Assembly: GCA_016098155.1 (NCBI GenBank)
Contig: JAAAJB010000248.1
Coordinates: 1-41,617 of the forward strand
DNA from: Actinomortierella ambigua
Lineage: Eukaryota; Mortierellomycota; Mortierellomycetes; Mortierellales; Mortierellaceae
Direction: 5' to 3'
DNA: 41,617 bases
Part shown: positions 33,817 to 41,617 of the stretch, piece by piece
How positions within the stretch are numbered: position 1 is the stretch's first letter
Layout: the number at the start of each line of letters is the position of its first letter
Notes under the pieces: model-generated
Told to the model about the DNA's origin: nothing
The model's input: only the letters and a program-made list of their open reading frames with translations
Databases searched by the model: none
Made by a program: the position numbers and the translations under genes

Positions 33817-35856
33817 TCACTTGGCGAGTCGGATTCCAACCTTGATGCTCGGCGAGGGCTTCAAACTAACTGACCACCGCCAATCCAACTTTTCGTCCTC
33901 GTCTTCTCCATACTCCTCGTCGTGACCATCCTTCCTCGGTCGACCTCTCAGCTCGGGCCCCAACACCATCTCGAACCGGTTTACCAGCTGCGCGATATGA
34001 ACCTTCATCTCCAGTGTCGCCATCTTGTTCCCGATACACACTCGTTTGCCATGGTAGAACGGGAAATAGCACAACCCGTTCGGTGGGATGACCGGTGGGC
34101 ATGCTGGTGGTGAAGGTCGATTGTCCTTTTCCCCACCACTAGGGGAAGATGATCGAGGAAGCCATCGGTCAGGGCGGAAGCGGAGCGCGTCTGTGCCCCA
34201 GATTTTATGGTCTCGGTGCAGGATGAACATGGGTAGATGCAGATTCGTTCCTGCTGGCACGAACAAGGGGTCTTGACCGTTGCCGCGGGGGAGCCAGTCA
34301 TCATGTACGGAGACTCGAAGGTTGAGCTATCGATAGATAAGAGAAGGAGGCGACGGAGATTAGTCGTGAGATGCAATTTTTGTTGGTCGCCCGCGAGAGT
34401 GAGGGGTGAAGATAAATGAAAAGAAGAAGAGGAACATACAGGAATGGGAGACCAAAGCCGCAGACTCTCTTTCACCACTGCATTCAGGTATGGCAGGTTG
34501 TTGATCTGCTCAAAGGATGGGCTTCCATCACAGGCGTCAAACATTTGTCGAACCTCGGTTCGAAGACGCTGCTGGATATCAGGACACCGGGCCAGCTGAT
34601 AAAACGTCCATGACAATCCCGCTGATGTTGTTTCCTTTGTATGATCGAGGTAGAATAAAATATAATGTTTTAGTCGTAGGACTGTCAGATGACCTTGCGG
34701 TAAATTGTTGATCAGAACGAGAGAAATGAGCTTTACTTACGTGTCCCGCAAAGATGGCTGTAAAGATATCATGTCGCATCTGTACATCATCAAGCCCACC
34801 GCCTTGGAGTTGATCAACCAAGAGCATCGTCAGCATATCCTTCTTCTGGCTGGCAACGTCTTCTCCACTCTCCGTTGAGAACTGGCCACCATTCTTCTCC
34901 AGCTCCTCCATGAGCTTGTGCTTGCGCGTCTGAATCAGTTCATCGACCATCGTGTTAAACTCTCGAATGGCCTTCCACACCCGACGGTTAGCCTTGGTCG
35001 GGATCCAGTCCGAGAATGGCAACAGTGATAAAGGTGTCACCTGGAACGACTCGAGGATGATCTTGTAGTTGTCAAAGTCACGGCCAATGGGCGAGTGGAT
35101 CGCATCGAAACCTTGGCCCATCGCAAAGTGACCGATCGAGTCCAGCGTGAGGCAGTAGAACCATGTCTCGAGATCGATCATCGTGTACCCTTCATCCTCT
35201 ACTTCCTGGATCTCATTGGTGTTGCTAATGTTGTTGTTGTGGTGGTGGTGATCGTGGTGTTGGCTATGGTGGCGATGACCTTGTTCAGCTCCATACTCGT
35301 ATTCCCTGCTGTCTTGATGCGCTTGAATGCACTTCTCCCAGGCAGCAACAAGATCGATAGCGACACCTTGGAAGGATCGCGTCATCGACTTGAGGTAGGC
35401 ATGTTTGAAAGCCTGCCCCAAGTAACGCCGATGTACCGTGTGAGTGGTACCAACCATGGACAAGAGTGACTCGCCCAGGTTCTGGCGAAACTGCTTCTCG
35501 GTACCTTTACTCTTGAGCCAGTTGTCGTTGGCCTGGCCCAAGACATACCCAACCGTGATAGGGTCTGAAGTTAACAACGTCAAACGCGAAAACCAGTAAT
35601 AGCGAAACAAGCTGCCCGGATACTTCATGGCCCAGTCGTATAGCATCATCATTGGCTTCTTGCGTGTCAGATCCAACATATTACCAAGCAAGGGGATGCG
35701 AGATGGGCGTGGGCCTGGAAGACGTGAGAGAGGATCCAGATGGTATGGGTAGAGCCATGTTCGATAGAAGCTGTATGTCAGCACGGACGCCAAGAATACG
35801 GAGAGCGATATGGTAGAGTGCGCGTATGCTTTGGTCAATGCTGCCTGGATTGCCAT
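33817..35856 (-). CDS. Cytochrome P450 monooxygenase with His-rich insertion
   Basis: Three exons (35856-34741, 34634-34440, 34326-33817) give 606 residues, about 100 more than a typical microsomal P450. An N-terminal hydrophobic anchor (about 12-32) and RLPGPRPSRIPLLGN proline hinge indicate an ER-bound class II enzyme. The I-helix oxygen-binding motif is rebuilt across the first junction, AGH|ETTSAG (370-377). The K-helix ExxR is ESLR (428-431), then FRPDRW, and the heme loop is FYHGKRVCIG with ligand Cys534. All essential motifs are intact. Extra length comes from a His/Asn-rich insertion (194-209) and acidic or Pro/Ser-rich loops near the C-terminus. The SRS5-PERF part (NLRVSVHDDWLPRG, PAGTNLHLPMF) resembles CYP52/CYP63-like fatty-acid and alkane hydroxylases, so omega-hydroxylation of a lipid is a guess. 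A reductase partner is not in the window. Confidence 0.93.
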
Positions 35857-35999
35857 GGTGGGATGATTGTTATGCCGTGGATGTCTACCAATTACGATAA
35901 TCGAATGGATGAGCAGAGGCGTTAATGCGCAGAAATCAAGAGGGGGTGATCAATACCTATGCAAAATGCGTATTTATTGTCCTTGGGTGCGTCCACGTG

Positions 36000-36463
36000 T
36001 CAAGCAGCGAGCCTCCTGTGTTCAGCAACGTGTTCGGCATGAACAAAGGACAAGGAGGGGGGACGAGCGCAAAGGGTGATCAATTCATGAAGATCGTGCC
36101 ATGGGGGAAAACTACCCCTGAACCTCCGGCAGATGGTTTGCGAGAGCGGATACACTTTTTGATCTCTTGCATCATTGGGCTTGCGGGTAAACCGTACCTT
36201 CACGGATGACCCACTGCCTAGGGCCTGGTGCCAAAAAAAAAAAGACTCAACTCGACTTACATCGTGGAGCTGCGCGAATGACGGAGTGCCTCTTGCTTGG
36301 CAGAAGACCACTGGGGTGATAAAAAACAACGCTGGTGAATCCAGTTGAGGAGTCTGATTAGCCTTCCCCGCAGACTCCAGAACCATGGGGTACTTTCGTC
36401 TTCGTCATCGAAAGAGTGATGAATGCGCAATGCTGATCTCAGTTCTACTGTATCTCGCATCAT
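36000..36463 (-). CDS. Candidate small hypothetical gene, unidentified
   Basis: From an ATG at 36463 a minus-strand exon encodes MMRDTVELRSALRIHHSF followed by an acidic patch (DDEDE) and a Trp/Arg-rich segment. It ends in a perfect donor, GTAAGT, at 36260 (phase 2). Two continuations are possible: an acceptor after a T-rich run (CACCAG, 36225), which stops after two codons (about 69 residues), or a later acceptor at 36166, which joins the frame ending at 36000 (about 122 residues). Both keep frame. No family is recognised and the start could lie further upstream. The donor and the peptide's composition are the support; this may be a lineage-specific orphan or chance. Confidence 0.28.
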
Positions 36464-37060
36464 TCTTTCTAAGTTATCCACTTACAGTGTACTTTTAGAC
36501 CGATGTAACGATGCAGCAGATGGACACAGTTAGGCGAAGATAGATGCACAAAACAAAATGTTGAAGAGTGCAGTGAAAACAGGGGGAGAGGTTGGTAAGG
36601 GTGTGGAACCAAGAAAATTGGCTCTAAGGATATGTCGATAAATATTCAAGTGCTTGGTGGATTGGTCCGAAAAAGATCTCACCTTGGCTGCCCCGTTACA
36701 AGCTCCGGTATGACGTGAGGCAAGGTGTGATGGGAGGTGTCGGACTGAATTTTTGCCGTGTAAATGGTTGTCTCGGAAGAGATGAAGAAAGAGGCACCAG
36801 AGTGGGAGAGGAGAGTGAAGACGGATTTGGCGATTCCTGCCTGTGCATGTCTTTGAAACAAACAAACTTATGAGCACTGTCCCGTGTTTCGAAAATTAAA
36901 GGCCCGTGGCCATGAACGGGCGCAATTTTACCCATATGTACAAAGTACAGTACAGTGTTCTTTCCGTATATGCACCACAGAAAATTTGTCCTTGAAATTT
37001 CCACCCGCATGATGCTCTAAAAAATTTCTCTTTAAAATCTCACATGCATGAGAGCATTGA

Positions 37061-37083
37061 TAGACAGACAATCATCTGTCTAA
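37061..37083. repeat. Short inverted repeat
   Basis: TAGACAG and CTGTCTA form perfect 7-nt arms around an 8-nt spacer. It lies in the gene-poor region between the P450 and reductase genes, and could be a protein-binding site or chance. Confidence 0.5.
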
Positions 37084-37617
37084 CGTTGGTGGTTCTTTAT
37101 TTGTTTGTTTGATCCGTGGGCACTCGCATTCTGCACAAGGGAGGAGAATGAAAGAACGCTATACCATTTTTGGACTGTGAAGAGAAGTAAGAACAATGGG
37201 GCCTTGCCTGGAGCAGACGGCTGCTGCAGTACGTACGTACAGTACTCAGCGACGTACATTCCAACATAAGCTCCCCGCTGTGACCTGCGCCAAGTGAAAA
37301 GACAGCAATATGTAATTCGGGGTAAACATTCTTGATTTTTTTGGTTGCCGTGAGTAGTTTGTGAACCTCAATTCAATACCCCTGTACGGTGCGATGAGCA
37401 AGCTTCAGAATTTTACCGCGCACCTCATCTCCCACAAGGAGCACTGGTATGAGGAATCCAGTCCAGGCATGGGATACAAAGGTAATTAGACGTGAATATG
37501 AACCAAAAATGGGTGTACATTTCGCACCCGCAGGCATTTGGTGCTCAACTGGATCGCCCGTACAAAGGTGTTGGATGCGCTGCCTTTTTTTTTGGCATGC
37601 AGGTTGTGTCTTGTCAA

Positions 37618-37627
37618 CCCCCCCCCC
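37618..37627 (+). repeat. C10 homopolymer
   Basis: Ten consecutive C in the gene-poor intergenic region. Confidence 0.85.
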
Positions 37628-38444
37628 TGCTTGATAGTACAGCCTTGCTTCTCATGCGCAGCGGACATTCACTAGCAGTTGAAGACCAGCTGGAAGCAGG
37701 GATGCGTCTGGAGTCTTTGCTCTTGATGGGAAAGTACGTGTAGCACCACCCACACATATAGTTGTACATATTAGCAGACAAGTGAATGCGGATAGATGGA
37801 GTGTGATATTCTAGAACGAATTTCAATTTGTTTGCCGCGTTTTTTTTTCAATTCTATGCAACGGAGTATTAAAAGACATTGCCTTCAAATGGTGATGAGC
37901 TCTTCAAGAATGTTCTAGTCACCTCTGTACACCTCAAGTTATAGATCATGCTGGCAAAAAATAAAAAAAAACTCTCCGTTAGTTGACGACAGATCATGTT
38001 GATGGTGCTAAAGTGCTTTAGCAAAGGAACATACATGTATTCAAGATAGACTACCCTAGTCTTAGGTCCTTATCATTCGCTACATAATGGTACGATCCCT
38101 TTTAAAGTGCAAATGAGCATCCGGGATAAGAAGGCAATTAGCTCTCTCTATGCAAGACACATCGAAGTTTACATTGGGATGGGTGGCTGCAGCAAGAGCC
38201 ATAGGCCTGGACTTGGATCAACCTTGGTAAAGCGACACTTTACCTGCAAAGAGAAGATGCGGTTCAATGCTTGACAATCCAAATCCATGCCAAATTCAGT
38301 ATGTTTGCAGAAAACAAGAAGATAAGTGCCAGAATGTGGAGCGGGTAGAGGCTCGGTTATGTGTGGCGCCCAGCTACTTGTGGAGAGATACATGCAACAA
38401 GAATTGATATGCAACTGATCGTTGAGAGAAAGAAAAAAAGAGAG

Positions 38445-38470
38445 AAGAGAGAGAGAGAGAGAGAGAGAAG
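38445..38470 (+). repeat. GA dinucleotide microsatellite
   Basis: A (GA)n run of about 12-13 units, slightly interrupted on its left side, in the gene-poor region. Confidence 0.85.
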
Positions 38471-38669
38471 CTGCTTGTGTTCACAACGGTTGCTTGTGCT
38501 CAAACCCAAAATAGAGCGCGACATGCAACCTCGCATCCACCTTTTTGTCACAAAAAAAGCTTGTCTGTTGGTAGGTAGCCTTCGCTCTCTCACATTCACT
38601 TTGTGTTCAGTGAGACGGTGTACTTTCTCCACATTCTTCATTGAACCATGTTTGCTCATGTTCATATTT

Positions 38670-38682
38670 GGGGGGGGGGGGG
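38670..38682 (+). repeat. G13 homopolymer
   Basis: Thirteen consecutive G in the gene-poor intergenic region, one of five long G/C runs in the window. Confidence 0.9.
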
Positions 38683-39539
38683 AGGTTAACATTGTTCACT
38701 AGGAATTTCGAAAGGTGAAAGGTGGGTACGATGAATTCCTCTCCCCTTTCTGTCTATCGCAAACAATCGCGAGTGTGCTACAGCTTCGGGAAGTAAGAAA
38801 AAAAAGTTCGTTGAAAAGAGCTGGAAACAGTAGATACTTCGGTTCGAAGGGAGGGCAAGAAGAAACAATATCTTCTGAAGGTACTCAGGTATAGGTACCA
38901 TGGTGGTGTACCCATGGGTGTTACATACCTGCTGGAAACTCAATAATATGAACTCGCTCTTCCCATATGACATGAATACAGCGAGTCGTATTAGATCTGC
39001 CACGAGGGAGTGACGACAGTCGGTTGTTTAACGACTTTCAGGCATGTGGGCACAGCCCTCCAGAGTCATATGCTTGGAATCTTTCTAACGTGATGTGGCA
39101 CGAGCGAAGAGGGGGGTTCTAAGCCTATTAACCAACATGACCAATGTAGACTATCATTATTGTGCTTTCCTCCTTCACAGAGATCGTCGGTGAGCGGGAG
39201 ATTGTTTATTTGAGTCTGTGGGAAATGGCTCAACGATTACCATTGCTCCTTTATCGACTCCCTTGAGGTAAAAATCTTGTGAACTCAAACCTTCTTGCCA
39301 ACGGGGAGAATATGGTTTGTTTGTTGACATGTGTCTTGCAAGAAGGTTGGTTGCTCCATGATTTTTATTCTTCGCAAAAATCTATCCTCATATGCAGCAT
39401 CGCTCTACAAGTGCATCACATTGATTTTGTGTAAATTCCAGGTTCTCCGCTGTGGTTCATGCTTGTCGCCAAAGTGTACCCAACGCCTTCCTTTGGCGAG
39501 CCCGATAGAAGAAGAGCGAGACAGGATGTCGATGGAGTT

Positions 39540-39978
39540 TTAAAAATAAGTAGAGCAAGAGACCATATCTTGCAACGATGGCGCACTGGTGGCAAGCTGC
39601 GCTTGTACTCCGCCATGTATTTCTTCGGCTTGGCCATCTAAAGTCATCATGATGGGCAAGAGCAGAGGATGAGGGGGATTGAAGGTGCATTGATAGGTGA
39701 GAGAAGATCAAGAAGTTAGTATGTTCCACTTGAAGAGAAGCGCCCTCTTTTTGGCAATCACCTGCTTTGCGGAGTTTGTCATCTTTTCCACCATGGAGAT
39801 TCGCTGTCATTTGCATCGGATTAGAAGAGACAGGTGTGGCCACAGGACGTGGATCGATCCACGTTTGAAGCGCAGGAAGAATCGCCCTCTGAAAAACAGT
39901 TGGACACCTTGCACTCATACTGGATGAAATTAGCCGGTCAAATCCAATGGTATTAAGGATACTGTCCATTTTCAGCAT
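39540..39978 (-). CDS. Candidate two-exon small hypothetical gene, unidentified
   Basis: Minus-strand exon 39978-39762 (start MLKMDSILNTIGFDRL) and exon 39637-39540 (ending QDMVSCSTYF then TAA) join in frame across a 124-nt intron to give 104 residues. The intron has a donor GTGATT (weak), a perfect branch-like TACTAAC and a T-ending acceptor TTTAG. Without splicing the frame stays open in another register to 39457. The translation looks protein-like but no domain is recognised; ANLHGG recalls hotdog thioesterases, but the surrounding sequence does not support that. Upstream exons cannot be excluded. Confidence 0.25.
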
Positions 39979-40440
39979 GTTGTCCACAGGACTGAAAAAG
40001 GACAGGCTATCCAAGGGTCTAAACATGTGTCGAAAAAGATATGTGTGCCCCCATTGCAAATCTGATTTCCTTCCGTATTTGAGAAGAATTGCGGGAAGGG
40101 GAGGCCCGATTGCTGCAGCCAGGAGGCAAAGAATAACCGTGCCGGTGTGGGCTATCCTACCTCTCTCTCTTCCCGATCTCGATTATAGTTCCTATAGTGT
40201 CCCTGCTCTCATTTCATGTGTGTGGCAGCCAATGTTTACCGACCGTGCCTTTGTGTTTATCATTGCTACCGAATAGTAATTTTCTTCATAAATACGCCTG
40301 CTCTCTTTGTCATACTCACTTGACCGTCTCTGAATATCCCTCATTCTACACCCTGTTCATTACTTCCTCTTGTTACACTTGTGACACTCATTTCTTCCCT
40401 TATATCCATTCCACTAACAGTTTCTTCATACGCGACCACC

Positions 40441-41554
40441 ATGCATACTCATATCCAATACGGGCCCGCTATGGTCAAGGAATTCTATACAGAGAACAAT
40501 GTCATCTTCCTCACCGGTGCCACTGGCTTCGTAGGCAAGACTCTTCTAGAAAAGATCCTTCGATCTCTTCCCAACATCAAAAAGTATGAGCCTCACCTTT
40601 CTGCCTTTAGGAAACAGAGAGTCTGCAACAACCGACTTCTTTCCAAAGTTTGGACTGGTCTCACTCACTGCTGAGTCTATCTATCTCACACGCCCAACAA
40701 ACTAGGATCTACCTGTTGATTCGAGTCTCGGGAAAAATGACGCTCCAAGGCCGGATTGAAAAGGAGATCTTCACTTGTAGGATTTTCGACACGTTAAAGG
40801 CCCAGTTTGCCACTCCAGAAGACTTTTACAACACCATTGTAAAGAAGGTTGTGCCAGTCAAGGGTGACATCACCGTCGAGCGACTTGGCCTGTCTGACGA
40901 CGACCTGACAATGATCCAGCGCGATACCAACATTGTCCTCAACAGCGCTGCCTCTGTGAGCTTTGACGATCCCCTCAATAATGCGCTCGAAGTAAGGCAA
41001 CAAAAACACGAAGGAGGGAGAGAGATGTTTTTCACGTTCGTCTGCAATGCAAACCCACCTCTCATTCTCCCTTTCGCTTTCTATCCCCAAATAATACCAA
41101 GCTCAACACCAAGGGCCCACTGCGGACAATCGAAATTGCGCGGGGGATGCCCAAGCTGGCGGCTGTGGTGCACATCTCCACATGCTATGTCAATTCGCAT
41201 TTGCCGGGAGGCTCTCACCTTCAGGAAAAGGTGTATGCACATCCATTCACAAACGATCCAGAGGCTCTATTCGATAGGCTTCAGCGTATGTCGTATGAGG
41301 AGATTCGCAACTTTGAGCGCGACACAGTTCTCAAAACCTATTTGAACACCTACACTTTCTCCAAGTCCCTGACCGAACACTTGATCCAGCGACGCTACAG
41401 CCAGTGGCGTCTGCCCATCGTCATCGTCCGCCCATCCATTGTAACCGCCGCCATTGCTGAGCCTGTCCCTGGCTGGGTCGAAGGTGTTGCCGCTGCTAAC
41501 AAGGCTGTTGTCTCGTGCGCCCTTGGCCAGGTACAAGAGTGGATCGGAGACGTT
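40441..41554 (+). CDS. Fatty acyl-CoA reductase (male-sterility/NAD_binding_4 type), 5' part
   Basis: These NADPH enzymes reduce acyl-CoA (or an acyl thioester) to fatty alcohol or aldehyde at the ER or peroxisome. Three exons in the window (40441-40583, 40706-40991, 41102-41554) give the first 294 residues. The Rossmann motif is FLTGATGFVGK (Gly26, Gly29, Gly32), then the first junction restores NIKK|IYLLIR. VLNSAASVSFDDPLNNALE|LNTKGPLRTIEIA crosses the second junction, followed by HISTCYVNS and the active-site YTFSK (Tyr227, Lys231), with IVRPSIV after it. All catalytic residues are intact. Exon 3 ends at a perfect donor, GTAAGT (41555), and the rest, including the C-terminal sterile domain, lies beyond the right edge. 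No adenylation or carrier domain precedes it, so it is a FAR rather than an NRPS-like reductase. Confidence 0.92.
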
Positions 41555-41617
41555 GTAAGTTGACTGGTTTGCAGCCGTATAGGATGACGAATGTTTGTAT
41601 TTTTTTTTTTTTTTTTT
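41555..41617 (+). other. Start of FAR intron 3, window edge in a T-run
   Basis: After the GTAAGT donor the sequence runs through 60 nt of presumed intron and ends in a run of about 18 T. Ending inside a homopolymer suggests that the contig or read assembly may have stopped here. Confidence 0.6.

Larger units (their letters stand above)
35857..40440. other. Gene-poor 4.6 kb region between the P450 and the fatty acyl reductase
   Basis: No conserved gene could be recognised on either strand. It contains both promoters at its ends, C10 (37618-37627) and G13 (38670-38682) runs, a GA microsatellite (38445-38470), an inverted repeat at 37061-37083, and weak small-gene candidates at 36000-36463 and 39540-39978 listed separately. 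The last 150 nt before 40441 are C/T-rich leader sequence. Confidence 0.5.

Noticed and set aside
37225..37256. GTACGTACGTAC repeat with nearby GTACT/AGTAC arms, considered as a transposon end or operator
   Set aside because: Too short and imperfect, with no partner copy or target duplication seen in the window.
37492..37743. 83-codon plus-strand frame in the gene-poor region
   Set aside because: It crosses the C10 run and a T-run, which give Phe and Pro strings; no domain or splice support.
38835..38855. GGTTCGAAG string resembling a tRNA B-box
   Set aside because: No matching A-box or cloverleaf could be formed around it. Similar TTCGAACC at 33720 also failed, so no tRNA is called.
38686..39003. 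105-codon minus-strand frame beginning MADLIRLAVFMSYGK, with a GTATGT after codon 25
   Set aside because: The start and donor look good, but no acceptor leads to a sensible second exon and the unspliced remainder is hydrophobic and T-rich. Kept only as a remote possibility.
39457..40059. 200-codon unspliced minus-strand frame
   Set aside because: The 3' half is Arg/Ser/His-rich and not protein-like; the two-exon version ending at 39540 is the better model, itself weak. The ANLHGG string suggested a thioesterase, but the flanking sequence does not fit.

Overview
The window looks like nuclear DNA of an early-diverging filamentous fungus; I infer Mucoromycota/Mortierellomycotina. Genes are split by many short introns (mostly 60-180 nt, donors GTAAGT or GTATGT, acceptors preceded by T-rich runs). 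Universal eukaryotic genes (CAND1, MMS19, KAE1/OSGEP) read at full length. No bacterial operon structure, rRNA, tRNA, CRISPR array or intact mobile element was seen. The genus is an inference from gene style, not a match.

Left part (1-17149). The C-terminal tail of an unidentified plus-strand gene (1-117) is followed by CAND1 (minus, 5 exons), an MBL-fold hydrolase (plus), an APH-like small-molecule kinase with strong bacterial-type motifs (plus), a stand-alone BtaA/DUF3419 betaine-lipid enzyme (minus), and MMS19 (plus, 12 exons).

Right part (17150-41617). This part is rich in lipid and specialised-metabolism enzymes: a tandem-GNAT acyltransferase-like protein (minus); a divergently transcribed 1830-residue protein joining an OleC-like acyl-AMP ligase to a PEP-synthase/rifampin-phosphotransferase-like module (plus); KAE1/OSGEP (minus); an ABCG half-transporter (minus); a UbiA prenyltransferase (plus); a cytochrome P450 with a His-rich insertion (minus); and the 5' part of a fatty acyl reductase (plus) running off the right edge. 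Between the P450 and the reductase lies a gene-poor 4.6 kb stretch with only weak small-gene candidates.

How they may work together. CAND1, MMS19 and OSGEP are housekeeping genes (cullin exchange, cytosolic Fe-S delivery, tRNA t6A). The others form a loose neighbourhood of acyl activation, phosphotransfer, acyl reduction, prenyl transfer, hydroxylation and export. Such a set could make and export a modified lipid or prenyl-lipid, but the genes are interleaved with housekeeping genes and their co-function is only an inference. The strongest novelty candidate is the ligase-PEP-synthase-like fusion at 20673-26592. All exon structures were derived by hand from splice consensus, frame continuity and remembered family conservation; no database search was possible.
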